From assembly GCF_009870125.1 (NCBI RefSeq), contig NC_046679.1, forward strand, positions 14,632,001 through 14,696,000: a stretch of DNA of 64,000 nucleotides. The letters run 5' to 3'. Source of the stretch: Drosophila pseudoobscura (lineage: Eukaryota; Arthropoda; Insecta; Diptera; Drosophilidae). Position numbers and translations under genes: made by a program. How positions within the stretch are numbered: the stretch's first letter is position 1; every line of letters starts with the position of its first letter. This document shows, piece by piece, positions 20,901-33,432 of this stretch. The notes under the pieces are model-generated. The model worked only from the letters and a program-made list of their open reading frames with translations. It made no database searches and was not told the origin of the DNA.

Positions 20901-23900
20901 TGTCGTTTGAGGCTCCAGCGGATGCAGGGGCAGCAGGAGAGGATGACTTTTTCTGTAAGGTAAGGAATTGTCTTTAGGTTTTACCTTTCACAAGTTTGTT
21001 TTGTATTTTGGGTACGTCAGCAAGCGGGAATGGAATGCATTAATGAGGCTCTTTCTTGGCGACGATGCTTCTTCTTCCGACGCGTACGGCGGCTCGTGGC
21101 GATCGCATATACCTGTTTACTCCGACAGATGGCGGCACATGAGTGGAGAGTAAATTGGAGATAGAGAGAGAGAGATCGCAAAAGGCAGAGGAAGAGCGAC
21201 AGGTAGAGCAGGTCGCTCTTTGAATACTCTAACACAGGAATGGATTAAATGAAAGATTTTAACCTAAGACAATCTTTTACATTAGTTTTGCGTGCTATGA
21301 GAAACAGACAATGGATCATAATTTATTTCCAATAGTTACTTTTGGATACAGCCAACAGTAAGTTAGATAAAGTAAATCACTTTGAAGATCTTCCTTACTT
21401 GGGTTTATGCACATTTGAAAGTCTAATCATATGGGGCTATAATGCGATCATTCCAAAAACTCCCCAATCAAATGTCCTTCGATAACATTCAGTATGAAAT
21501 TAAGGTAGACCACCATAAATACGTACTTCCCAATAAAGAATTGTTCTCAAAACTATCTATGGGTTGCTATGGGAAGCAGCAAGTATAAAATATACTACTC
21601 CTATCCTGCCAATCGAAGAGAAGGGCCCATCTTTTATAGAAGAAAGACAGACCACTGGCCGGAAAAATTATTCTATGACAGAACACTCTTAAGTATGGGC
21701 ATACAATTCCAATTATACGAAAGAACACAAATTCCCCCATAGAAAGAAATATCTCTTATTCCACCCCTATGTGCAGTACTCACCGTTGTCTTGGCATCCG
21801 CAGCATTGACCTTCAGGCCAGAGCTGGGCACATCCTTGGTATGGCCATCGGGAATGGAGAACAGGATGATGGGCGAGGGGACATTGGAGAAAGGACTGGG
21901 CGGTGCATAGGCATTATCCACCTTGAAGAAGCCACGACGCTGCAGCTGGATGATGTCGCCCTTTTTGCACTTCTTCAGCTCGGGATCGCCCAGCATGGCG
22001 ACCTCGTCGCGTGTCTTGTGTCCAATATACTGCTTGAAGTCCTCGTCCTTGCCAAGGACAGCCTTGCTGATGATGTTGTCAAAATAGACACAGAAGGTGG
22101 GTGGATAGGCAGCGGGATCGGATTCCACCGCCAACCACGTCAGCTTGAGGGTCTTCTTGAAGTCCTTGTTTTCCAAATTGAGAGCGGCATCCACGGACGT
22201 GATGCTGCCGGAGCCATCCTTGTGGACTTTCTTGATTAGCAGATTTCCCCAGTTGATGAAGGTGGCATTCTCGCCCTCCTTCAGGGCTTCGGCATCCACG
22301 TAATCGATGTAGATACGTGGGCCAAGGGTCACAGTCTTCTTACCCAGCGCTTCATCCTTGGGATGGACAGGCACTTGGATTTGCTCCACCTTGGCCCCCG
22401 CAACATTCACAATCACACGCTTCTCCTGCTCGAGGGCCGTGTAACGGGGAGCAATGGGATCGATCAGTTTCTTGTTGAACGCCCAGATCTTATCCCAATT
22501 CATGAACACCACGGACTTGCTGCTGCCCTGGGCAATGATGAACTCCCTGAGGCCCTCGACGGTCAGACCGCGCCGCAGAATTCCACGCACTGTGGGGAAG
22601 CGAGGATCATCCCAGCCATCCACCAATCCAGAGTCCACGAACCACGTGAGCTTTCGCTTCGACAGCACCGTGTTGGTCATGTTCAAGCGACTGTATTCCC
22701 AGATGTACGGCTTGCGCAGCTTCAGCGCATCGATGAACCAATAAAACTGGTCATCGCGATCGTGGTACTCCATGGTGCGCAGCGTGTGGGTAACATTCTC
22801 GATGGCATCGACTATGGGGCAGGCAAAGTCATATGTTGGATAGACCCTGCAAGAGAGAAGTTACCGGTTTTTTAAGTGTGATTCTAGCGAAGATTCTCAA
22901 GGAGGATACCCACTTGTATTTGGTGCCTGTCCGTGGATGCGGTTCGTTCTTGCAGCGATAGATGGTGGGATCCCGCATGCAGCCGTTCGGCGAGGACATG
23001 TCGATCTTGGCCCGCACGCAACACTTCTGTCCGGCCTCCGAGCCATTGACCATCTCCTGCCACAACGACAGATTCTTCTCCACAGCTGTTATCGGGCGAT
23101 ACAAAGGATTACTAGCCTTCAAGGGATAGTCGGTTCCTCCACTTACAGTTGGATCGATTGGCCGACTCCACGCGCTGTTCGCGCTCCAGCTTCATCTGCT
23201 CCGGCGGTGTGTCGTCCACATATGCCTTGCTCTCCTTCAGCAATTGGACGCAGTAGTCCAGCATCAGATCGAAGTAGTTGGAGGTGTGCGTGAAGACATC
23301 CGGCTTGATCTGGAGCAGCTCCAGGTCGCCAAGAATGACATTCTCGAACTCGACCGTCTCCTTGGCCGGATTGGTGTCGTCGAAGCGCATGATGAGTGTT
23401 CCCTGGAAGGCCAGGGCGTAGTACTGATTGAGCAGCGCCGCCTTGGCGTGTCCGATGTGCAGGTAGCCCGAAGCCTCTGGGGGAAAGCGGACAATAACCT
23501 TGCCCATCTCGGCGCCAGGAAGATCCACAAATTTTCCCTCCTGCTTGCGCTCTCCGCCCTTGGCAGGCGTCTGCTCCTTGGAGGCATTAGGACTGCGCTT
23601 CACCCGCTTCGCCGAGGAGCGGGCCTCCTCCGGCAGCGACTGCAGCACCTTCTGGATCAGAGGCTGGGCAGTGATCAGGTCATACCAGCGCTGGACGTGC
23701 TGGGGGATGCCCTGGGAGGCGAGGAACTCATAGCGCGAGTGCATCTCGTTGAAGAGGGCAAAATCGGCGATGGTCAGCTTGTTGGCCACCAGATAAGTGA
23801 CCGGCGCAATCGACTTGTCCAGGAAGGACATGGCCCATGAGATGTCGTCTTCGCACGTTAGCGAAAAGGACAGCCAATGGTCGATCTGTGTCCGCTCGAT

Positions 23901-24289
23901 AGCCGTTTCGCCATACAGCTTGTAGTCGGGAGCGGCTCGGGCCAGGGCGCGCAGCACATCGTTGTTGGAGTGGCACACCAGCAGACGGTTGTCCGGGAAC
24001 TGCAGCGAGGTCTCCTCCTTGCTCCAGACTATCTCCACTGGTACCGTTCCGCTGATAAGATGCGCCGTTGCCAGCCCACCTGCGGATGTTCGCAAATTAA
24101 TATCGAATCATAAAAAACTGATGCAATAACCCCACGAATCGGGGATAATTTTGTACATAAATAGACTTTGCGGTGCGTTCTGATATAACCTCACAAAGGG
24201 CACAGAGGTGGTTTGTGATACTCGATACGGCTTGGAAAAAACTTACTTATAGGCGGATTGTTGATGTTTGCTTTGAGCTTTATTGACAT
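17919..24289 (-). CDS. GluProRS: Bifunctional glutamyl-prolyl-tRNA synthetase
   Basis: Six coding exons: 24247-24289, 23147-24079, 22914-23085, 21784-22846, 19075-20952 and 17919-19007. All phases close, giving 1725 residues, close to the fly family length. It charges tRNA-Glu and tRNA-Pro in the cytosol as part of the multi-synthetase complex. A GST-like N-terminal domain is followed by the class I GluRS core with GYLHIGHAK (HIGH at about 222-225) and VLSKRK (KMSKS-type, about 443-448). Exon 5 then encodes six WHEP repeats of about 40 residues joined by Ala/Pro-rich linkers. A class II ProRS follows, with [10 protein letters not shown] and [14 protein letters not shown], and a C-terminal Cys-containing module ([10 protein letters not shown]) ending FGRSY. 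The start codon fits the short first exon, whose donor is GTAAGT. An ATTAAA signal lies about 107 bp past the stop, near 17807-17812. Confidence 0.97.
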
Positions 24290-25103
24290 ATTCGCTTGCA
24301 AATTAAATTCGATTGATGAAATTCCACGGCTTAAAAACGGCACGAGTACGGCCAGCTGCTAACGTACACACAATAGGGATGGACAATATTGCAAGTGGCA
24401 ACTAGACCCAGGGCTGATTTATATATATTTATATATATATTTATAATCTTGTTTTAGTCCAAATTCAATAAATGGGAGTACTTAAAATCTTGTAGAGAAT
24501 TTATTCACCATTGGGACAAAACTACGCGGGTAGTTAGCCAGAAATATTCAACGGAATATTAAATTTGCTTCACATTGCTAAAACCTTGTTTTTAGACACA
24601 AATCCCTAAAAAGAGTCCTTAAAAAGAATCAGTTATATGGAAAACTAATTCTCTTATCGGATAAATTTATATGTTCAGGTATGAAAGTCTTAGCTAGCTA
24701 GGAAAATCAAAATCGAGCTATAATCCTTGACGGAGAATGATTAGCCCATTGTAGACAAGGAGGTATTTAAATATTCCACCAAAATTCTAAAATAATGAAA
24801 ATTGAATTGTTTTAGCGTAGTTTTATTTAGTTCATGGGATAGATGGAATGCATATACAAGAAGAACTTACAATCAGTAATATATTTCGCCATTTACCTCA
24901 AGTCGTTGACCTGTTTAAAAAGAGGGGGCTTAAGTGGACTAAGTTCGTTTTCTTATCGGTATATTTACGGTATATTTCTGCGGGTCGGACGGTATATTGA
25001 TAAGGCCAGGTACACAGTGTGCATGAAAAAATACCATTTTCCTGTTAAATTTTAAGAGAAAAGTGGCCGCATATATAAACACACAAAGGCCTAGCCCCAA
25101 AGA
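24290..25103. promoter_or_regulatory. Divergent promoter region GluProRS / AP-1sigma
   Basis: The two start codons face away from each other, 815 bp apart. On the AP-1sigma side GGTATATTT-type elements (Ohler motif 6) occur at 24958-24966, 24969-24978 and 24991-25000. They are followed by GGTACACAGTGTGC, a weak motif 1-like sequence. This spacing resembles housekeeping promoters of flies. No clear TATA/Inr pair was found on the GluProRS side. Confidence 0.5.
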
Positions 25104-25210
25104 ATGGTAAGGTTAATAGAAATATAGCGTACAGTACATAAAGGATTTGAAAGAGAAATCTTTGGTTTTCGTGTTGTGTTTCTGGTGTTGATGTTGGCTC
25201 ATTTGTGGCT

Positions 25211-25243
<33 letters not shown>

Positions 25244-28200
25244 CCTGATGACTGTGTCAGTGGGAAAAATTGTGGCTTAAAGTATATACAAAATTAATGA
25301 CTTCTGTAGCAAATCGATGATAATCCTCCTCCCCTTCGCTGTAGATGCTTTTCATGCTGCTGTTCAGTCGGCAGGGCAAGCTACGGCTGCAGAAGTGGTA
25401 CATGGCCTATCCAGATAAGGTGAAAAAGAAGATCACCCGCGAGTTAGTGACCACGATACTGGCTCGCAAGCCCAAGATGTGCTCGTTCCTGGAGTGGAAG
25501 GACTGCAAAATCGTATACAAGAGGTGCGACAATGGGATTCCCTTCTCCAAAGGCATCTCTGACTGATCCTTCTATTTTTATTTTTTGTACAGATATGCCA
25601 GCTTGTACTTCTGTTGCGCCATCGAGCAGAACGACAATGAGTTGCTGACCCTAGAGATCATCCATCGCTATGTGGAGCTGCTGGATAAGTACTTTGGCAG
25701 CGTAAGTGCCATTTTTAGAGACCGGCCATCAAAGAAGCACTAAAATTTGGTTGATTTTCTCATAGGTTTGCGAGCTGGACATCATATTCAACTTCGAGAA
25801 GGCGTATTTCATTCTCGATGAGCTGCTAATTGGCGGCGAGATCCAGGAGACATCGAAGAAGAATGTACTTAAAGCGATTGCCTCACAGGATCTGCTACAA
25901 GAGGTCAGTACACCCGAGACATATGATCTGTAATGCCTAGCGGTTGTGTCGAATCTATATATACATATGTATATATGTATATCTATATACTATATATATG
26001 CCGGATATTGTTAATTGTTTTACATATTTATCGATTCGCTGGTTTTTAGTTTCGTTATCTTGTTAGTGTTTGTTTCCATCTATATTTACTATAAATGCCT
26101 TTATATGCCATTCATTTCCTAAAAGCCTGTTGCAATCCCGAACCGAATCATTATATTACCTCATATATGCATTTCATGGTTCTCTATCTCTCTGTCTTCT
26201 TATTTACTATTACTTACTTTTGTTTCTTTTGTTTCTCTAATTTGTGCAATCGAAACTAATATCTTAATACACGTCTGTACACAAAAACCAAATCTAACCA
26301 ACAATCGCAAGAAGCAAGAAGAGTTCTTTTACTCGCTGCAATAGTCCTAAGATACGATTCCGTCTGTGTGTGTTGTTCATTTTTGTTAATAACTAGATCC
26401 TAAACATTGAAGATATTGTAAAGCACACACAAGTTGTAAACGCCTCGAAAATTGATTGCATGCCTCAGTTGCGTGCCACAGACTTGCCCTCCGCCGAAAA
26501 CGAAACGAATTGTGAGAATTTTTCAAGAGTTATTTATACAGTATTGAACTTGCCATAGATATCGCTAAACTATTGTACGTACAACCTAAAAGCCAACGTA
26601 GTTCCGTCCACAATTGATTGCCATTTACCTACCTACCTACCGATTAGCGGATTAGCGGATTACCGGATTGATCTGTAGTCAATTTTGTGTTTTTGTTAGC
26701 TATAAGAATATCATAATTCTAACGTTGTAGTTTGGATTGTTTTGCATGATCTTTGGTAGTTTGACAGTTTCCTATACTAACTAGACATACCGTACATCCA
26801 ATAATTTTTGTATACATATAAGCCATATAAGTGTGTAACCATTATACCCTTTCTCTTGTTATTATTAACGCTTTCCCTACCCGCCACTGCATAAATCGAT
26901 GTAACACCACCACCAACCAACCAACAAACCAACAACAATCGCAGGACTTCAATGAGTATCTGAACTAGATGAAAACCCCATACCATACCCAAAAAAAAAA
27001 AACAAGTGTAATCTCTCTATGTAAAATATGTACTTTGTCGTAGAGCCCCTGCCACAGGGAGCCCCACCCCCAAAAGGGTTGTGTAGTGGAGTGTCTAGGT
27101 CAGATCAGTCGAGCTGTATATATACATATATGTGTGCAACATATGCAACGCTTCTTTCCCCTCTCTGGCCAAAATCCCTGCGCTGTGATGTTCCGTGTTC
27201 TCTTGCATCGCCCACTCACCATTCGCTCACTCACAAATGTGCCGTGAAAATCGGGAAAAAAACAACAAACAACATACATATACCACCACTCACAGTACAC
27301 ATCTGATACTACCACTGAAACTACATACTACTGCTACTACTATTTCTTCCATCTACTCTTCTCGTTCTTATTGTTCTCTCTATTCTGTGTACTCCAGGAC
27401 GAAGCCGTTGAGGGCACTTTAAGAGATATTGGACTACTCTAAAAGACAAATTCCGTAGAATCCATGTAGTTGATATTTAAACAAACAAACACAACCCACA
27501 CGAAAGCACACACGAACAGCAATCCTCTGAACACACACATGCACACAGCACTCTTTTGACACTTGCCCCACCATTGCTCCTCGATGTGTATGTGTATATG
27601 TGTGTGTTGTGAGTTGGGGCTGTTGTACAGTACTGAAACCCTGAAGCAGATGAAGAGGGAGGCAGCAAGGGAGGCTCCAAAGCAATAAAATCCAACAGAG
27701 ACAAACAAAACCAAGTATAAATGATAGTTATTCCCACGGCAAATACATTGGCACACGGTTCCTACACATCTATTGGTTGATTCTATCGATAAGACACACA
27801 CACACGCACACACGCATATACATATGTAGATCCTACAGCAGGCAAAAAGTTCATGCAAAACACCTCAAACTCAAAACTCACGTAGAGCCAGCCATCCAAG
27901 GTTACCTACCGATCGATCATTAAACTCAATCCAGCAATTGAATTAATATTCCTCGTCTACTATATATACATACATGAAAGATCATTCCAAATCAGTCATC
28001 AAATGGGCAATAATTAAATATTAGAGAGGGGATATATGCAATACTATTTTTACCATAGAAAAAAGTAAGCTTTAATGTGGAACATGAAAAATATATAATT
28101 GAAACAAAGAAATTAAATAAAAAGAATGTAATATTCATCCTTTAGTGCTAACTGAATAAACTATAGTCTATATACAATATATATATGTATCTACAATATA

Positions 28201-28770
28201 TGGTATCTGTTTATGTATGTGTGTTGTACGTTTTAGCCAAATTTTCTGTGTTTTTGTAAAACTTAAAATAAAAAACAAAAGTATTTTTCCAAAAGATAAA
28301 AGTACTCGTATACCACTATGTCTATTATGATGAATGGATAATGGTAAGAACTTTGAGCTGCCGATCCAGAGTCTTTAGTATATTATTTTATATGTATCGT
28401 ATGTCATTTTTTTAAGTATTCCTTTTGATTGAATTGATGTTTTTGCTGTTGTGTCACACTGACTGCTCTCTGACCTTGACTCTCCACTGTTCTCCACTGT
28501 GTTTCTCTCTCTGTTTCACTCTATTATTCTCTCTATGTCTAGGCTTAGTGCACCCTTTTGGTGTCGTCCTGTTGTTTTAGTTCTTAATCTTTCTTTCATA
28601 GCATATTTTTGTGGGCTAGCCAACAGTATCGATGCTTTTATGATTTGATTTCTAAGTACATCTCCCCGCTTCAGCAAAAACCGAACCAAAGCCAAAACTG
28701 AAGTAAAGCCTTCTCCCTTTTACAGGATGAGACCCCGCAGAGTTTCTTCGATGATCATGGCCTGGGATAA
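25104..28770 (+). CDS. AP-1sigma: AP-1 clathrin adaptor small subunit sigma1, with three alternative last exons
   Basis: Common exons: 25104-25106 (the ATG alone, followed by GTAAGG), 25345-25523, 25593-25701 and 25766-25903. One of three final exons follows: 26945-26968, 27398-27442 or 28726-28770. Products are 150, 157 and 157 residues; sigma subunits are about 155-160. The protein is the small longin-fold subunit of the AP-1 complex, which sorts cargo at the trans-Golgi and endosomes. [29 protein letters not shown] and [11 protein letters not shown] are family hallmarks, and the [19 protein letters not shown] stretch lies at the interface with gamma and dileucine cargo. Exon 2 begins with its own ATG, so translation would also be possible from there, one residue shorter. 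Confidence 0.95.
25213..25241. repeat. (GT)n microsatellite
   Basis: About 14 uninterrupted GT dinucleotides in AP-1sigma intron 1. Confidence 0.95.
26945..26968 (+). CDS. AP-1sigma: AP-1sigma alternative last exon a
   Basis: After an ATCGCAG acceptor the frame reads DFNEYLN then TAG, in phase with exon 4 (phase 0). It gives the shortest and most divergent C-terminus. The downstream sequence is A-rich without a clear AATAAA nearby. Confidence 0.7.
   Translation, partial: DFNEYLN
27398..27442 (+). CDS. AP-1sigma: AP-1sigma alternative last exon b
   Basis: After ACTCCAG the frame reads [14 protein letters not shown] then TAA. The ending resembles the hydrophobic C-termini of vertebrate sigma1 subunits. 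AATAAA at 27684-27689 could end this form. Confidence 0.85.
   Translation, partial: DEAVEGTLRDIGLL
27443..28725 (+). other. AP-1sigma: 3' UTR of exon b form / intron to exon c
   Basis: CA- and AT-rich non-coding sequence with AATAAA at 27684-27689 and further A-rich signals near 28113. No gene was seen in it. Confidence 0.6.
28726..28770 (+). CDS. AP-1sigma: AP-1sigma alternative last exon c
   Basis: After a long pyrimidine tract and TACAG the frame reads [14 protein letters not shown] then TAA. AATAAA occurs at 28936-28941 and again at 29007-29012. Confidence 0.85.
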   Translation, partial: DETPQSFFDDHGLG

Positions 28771-28935
28771 GTTGGCAGGTCCATCAAAATATAACAGTAC
28801 TTATTTTGCCTTAAAATGTATGCGTGTATATGTATTCAAATCTAAACTTAAAAGTCCGTCAGTTTTTTATAGATTATACTCCCTATATCGCTTGGCAAAT
28901 ACAATTTGCAAAAGTACATTTTACACCCCTACCCC

Positions 28936-29012
28936 AATAAAAACACACACACACATTCATACTTTTAAAGAATAACTTAAAGGATAAGCAACGCAAAGCA
29001 AAGCGAAATAAA
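28936..29012 (+). terminator. Polyadenylation signals for AP-1sigma exon c transcripts
   Basis: Two AATAAA hexamers (28936-28941 and 29007-29012) lie 166 and 237 bases after the exon c stop codon. Confidence 0.6.
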
Positions 29013-32000
29013 AAGAATAATCGACGGTGTGCTCAACTCTAGAGATATAAGATAAATCTGATGAAAAGACACCCTATACAAAATACACCACATCCCATAT
29101 ACCAACTACATATATATCCAAAAGTAAATAATCAAATAAAAGTCGTATCGAGTGTAACTGTTTCCCTGAGTTTGGATTTTTTTCCCCCGCAGCAATATGG
29201 CCACACTCTTGGGGGTGGTGGGAGTGGGGTTGGAGCCAACCTCTAACAAGTTGGCAGCACCGGCAGCAGCCAACAAATTGTTGATTACATTTGTATTCTC
29301 TCTCTCTCTCTCTCTCTCTCAGCACACGAAGCTAGTGGGAGAGAGCTGTGGGAGCGGGAGAGACACTTAACATTAGAATTGGATTCAGTAGAGGTGATTC
29401 CTATCCCAGGGTACATAAAAGGAAAGGTAACAGAAGCATTAGTAAACGTTGTTATCCAAAATATTATTGTTAATTTTTTTATTACCCAATAATAACTTTA
29501 CACGGATGACAGTTTTAACAGCAGCTATTTTTCAGTCATTTGTACCTGTGAAAAAAAAAAATAGATAGTTATAATACAATGGATTACATTTTATATGGAG
29601 GTACATGTTTTCTCTGAATAGAATATCGTTATATCACTTCTTATCATGAAGCATAATCATACTTGCCAAATAAGAATGAAGAAAGAAGTGCCTTCAATAT
29701 TTTTCAACAGACAGTATTTTAGCTTCAGGTTTAAGGCTCATAGAAGCCCGAAAAAAACGTAGAAATATGGAAACCAATCAACAATAAATCGCCTATCGAT
29801 ACTGAATACGTTTTTGAATTTATATTTCGGGTTTTCCAATGTTAATCGGGAAAGGGCGCCACTGTGAGACGTGAATTCCGTCAGTTTGACAGCTTAGGTG
29901 ATAAGAAATGTGCGAAATGAAGATTCAGTAGGCGCATGCGCGCTCTTTTATGGCCCGAACAGAACAAACAGTTTTCCCATTTTTCGTGCAGCGCGAGAGG
30001 CCGAATCCAACGGGCCAGCGTCAGCCAGCCAGCAGTTTCGGTTTACGGGGCACTGCCACACACAGCACAGAATAGCAGCAGCGGCAGCGCACAGGAGAGA
30101 AGAAGAAAATTTTCACACACCACACACAAAGCAAAGAAAAATGTACAAGAAAAGAAGGAAACTCTGCTCGAATCGGTGAAAATTTTCCACACAAAAAAAG
30201 AACACAGCCCCCCCGTGGCAGTGGCAAAAGTGGCAGCAACCGCAGAGCGCACAAAAAATGTAATCCAGCAAAAAAAAAAAAAGATTAACGGAAAGACGGG
30301 ACAACGGGAATAACAGTAAGGTACGGAACGCCTATTGAGAAAAACGCGTGGAAAACCCGAAGTGAAAATCTTTAAAAATTATGAAAATGTGAAAAATTGT
30401 GTGTGCAAAAAAATTTTGCAGCTTCAGTGGCGACCGTTGTCTGGCCCCCGAAGTCCCGTGGAAAATATATGGTACATAAAATTCCCGACTCTCTTCTCTT
30501 TCGCTCTCGCTCACTCTCTCTCTAGGAGGGGGAGTGTGTGTTGTGTGCGTGTTTGTGTGAAAATTACGTTGTCATATGTGCAAAGTGCGGGAGCGTAGGC
30601 TGAAAAAAAATTCCAGGCAGTGGCCGCTGAGAAGGCCTAACTCTAAGATCTAGCCATAAAAGTTCTATCAAAGGCCTGCCAACGCTGCCTGCTATTCACC
30701 TGTTTTTCAAGTGTTTAGCCCTGAAAATACAAAAAACACACCAAAGACAAGGCCATCCAGAGTGTATGTGAGCGTGTGTTCGGGTGTGTGTGTGGGGCAA
30801 GGAATAAACCAGGAGCAGCAGGCCGCGCCACCAAAGAAGAAGGAAGAAAAAAATTCTCTATCTATTGCGATTTGCTCATGCGACCCGAAAAGAGCGAAGC
30901 GCGCAGCATTGCGCCAAGGAAAGAGAGAGAGAGAGAGAGAGTGGGTGGGAGAGAGGGAGTACTGTTATGAGAGACGTGTAGGGGGGCATTCGAATGGGCG
31001 CCACGGCCCGCTGTGGGTGCGAAGTACTGCCGCCTGCTTTTGTCTATAGATACACATACATCCACATCTATAACAGTACTGCGTGTTTGTATAGCCCCTC
31101 CACACGAGCACACAGTAGCAGCAGCAGCAGCAGCAAGCACCCGAAGTACCATTATCTCTTTGCATCTCTTTCTTTCGGATCTTCCCAAAAGAAAAGGCAG
31201 CATAAATATTTCCTCCTTTACATTAGCTGTTGCGCTCTCTCTCCGCGATCTGATCAGAAGATACAAGTTTGCAATAAATTTGTGATTTATCCATTGACAA
31301 AAGTGCATAGAATGTGGAAAGCCTTTGCCAAAAAGCGCTCTCACAATCAGAGCGTATTTTGTACCAGAATGAGAGAGTGGCTCAGAAAATAAGCAACTTG
31401 GGAATGTGGAATGCTCATGCTCCTCACCTTGTAGAAATACACTTTGTCCTTAAACTTGAGGACCCGCTGCTGTGCCTGTGTGGTGGATTTTGGGGTGGAG
31501 GTGAGTTCCAGTGTGCGCATGACGCGCATCTTGAGGCCCCAGCAGCAGCAGCAGCCAGGACATGGACTTGGACTTGCTTGCGACATGGATATGGGCACAT
31601 TCCACGTCGTCAGATATATTGTAAGAGTATCTCCAAAGCCTGAGTGGGGCTATCCGCTAAGCTGTCGTCGGTTACTGTCATCGAGCTGAATAATTTCAAG
31701 TGCCGTTAACGTTGTGCTCGTCTATTATTAGGCACTGGATGATATAATATTTGACTGGTTTGTCCTTGGGGCAGTGCGAGTCCTTCCCCTTCAAAAGTGG
31801 GTTGTGGGTGTGTGGCGGGTGGCTGTAGGAGTGGTGCTGTTCGCAGTGAGAAAACATGTTGCATACTTGAGGGCGAAAGTCAGTGAGAAAAAATACTTTT
31901 GGTGAAAAGCAAGAAAAACGAAACGCAAAAAAACCAAAGTGCAGTGCTACTATCTTTTTCGCTCTTGAGCTCTGTTGCTTTCTCTCTCTCATTTTAGAGG

Positions 32001-33432
32001 GCCAGGCTGTTGATATCATATTTTTGCCACTTCTATTATTATATTGATGGTCTACTGCTTTTTTATGGTGCTTGGAATAACGGGAACTTTCGGCCGAAAA
32101 ACTCACCACGCATGACGCGCGACGCACTCTCTGCGGGCTCTTATCCTCTGCCTCTCCCTCTCTTGCGCAGTGCTCTCCCACAGCAACTCAACCTTTCGCT
32201 CTCTCTCCCTTCATAGCCTCTCTTCCCCGGAAACTCCTCTCTTCCCATAGCTTTCTCTCAGCAACTCCACTTTCTCTCTCCCGCTTGTGTGGATTTTATT
32301 ATCTGGAAACGGTTGTTTCTGTTAAAGGGGGGTGCGGTGCGATGGCGCCCACGTAGCAGCGCAGCGCAGCAGCAAGGCAGGCAGCAAAATGAGGAATCAG
32401 AAGAAGTAGGAGAAGCAATAGGAGAACAGGCACAAAGGAAAAGAGTCCGAAAGAAAACACAGTTTCGCTTCTGCTGCATTTAGAAGCGACAAAAAGTGAA
32501 AGAATTGTGCCTCGCGTGTGGGAAAAGTGAAATGAAAACCAACCAAAATGAAAATAAAACAAAAAACTGTGCAAACGACACAAGGAAATAATGAATTTGT
32601 GTATTTTTCTTTAGTGCAGAAATCTTTGCCAGATTGTAAATAAGTAACCAAAAAACTCCACCAAAACAGAGAGCGGAAAAACCGAATAAAACAAAACCAA
32701 ATATAGAAAATGCCATAAAACCATATAAATATTATACACTCAGACTTGCTTAATGTATGTATATAGATATATAGCCTTCTAAACGCAACAAAATTAACAT
32801 AAAATCAAAAATAACAACAACACAAACCAAACAAAAGAAAATCGAATTTCCGGCTAGCAAATGTCTGGATAAAGGAAACGCCACCTGGAGGACCAATGGA
32901 TGAAAATGCAGCCGTCGTCGTCGTCACTTTTGTCGTCGTCGTCGTTGTCCTCCATTTGTCAGAGCTTTTGTCGTCAGCAGCAGCAGCAGCAGCAGTATCC
33001 AGAGCAGGCAGTGCAGCAGCAGCAATCCAGGAGAAGCAGCAGCAGAGGCAGGAGCAGCAGCAGCAGCAGCAGAAGAGCAGATCAGGAGGAGCAACGGGAT
33101 CTGCTAGCCTACGCCTACGCGCTGATCCCAACGACAGCGCTGCCGCAGCTGGCGTTGTTTACCAGCAGCAGACGCTCAGCAGACGCTGCAGCGGCCGCCT
33201 AAGTTGCGCCGGCATCCTCTAGAGGGCTCCTGACGACACTACCGTTATACACACCGAAGAAAGAGAGGAGAAGAAGCAGCCACAGAAGAAACAAGGGAGG
33301 AAGCAGCCGCAGAAGAAACAGAAACAAAAAACAAAAAAACAGTTGGAAAGCCTCACCCAAAACGAAAGGCAAAATAGAAGAGCGGCGAGAGGCACCGAAT
33401 TGAGCAGCCGCAGCGGTACTTCGACAAACAAA
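29013..33432 (+). other. Upstream region and 5' leader of the DGK gene
   Basis: No confident coding gene. TCAGTT near 29881-29886 fits an initiator, and the following A- and CAA-rich sequence to about 30310 ends at GTAAGG (AATAACA/GTAAGG), which looks like a long non-coding first exon. The region has a (TC)n tract at 29297-29320, GA/CT-rich blocks, and many short upstream frames. A second leader exon probably spans part of 32.2-33.4 kb, directly before the start codon. Confidence 0.45.
32917..33222 (+). repeat. Triplet-repeat-rich 5' leader segment with overlapping open frames
   Basis: GTC/GTCGTC runs (32917-32950) are followed by CAG/GCA runs (32977-33075). Two overlapping plus frames stay open here: 32896-33222 reads poly-Val/poly-Ala and Q-rich, and 32900-33202 reads poly-Ser and poly-Gln. 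Both stop more than 200 bases before the DGK start codon. They are probably leader sequence, not separate proteins. Confidence 0.6.

Noticed and set aside
22363-22875. 170-codon plus-strand frame
   Set aside because: Antisense shadow of GluProRS exon 4 with its GluRS core.
24361-24440. Motif 1 promoter for GluProRS
   Set aside because: No GGTCACACT-like string was found upstream of the start codon; only unspecific AT-rich sequence.
27439-27858. 139-codon minus frame rich in C, V and I
   Set aside because: Produced by CACACA/TGTGTG-type low-complexity DNA in AP-1sigma 3' sequence.
30862-31344. 160-codon minus frame in the DGK leader region
   Set aside because: No similarity, built from GA/CT repeats, and opposite to the likely leader transcript.
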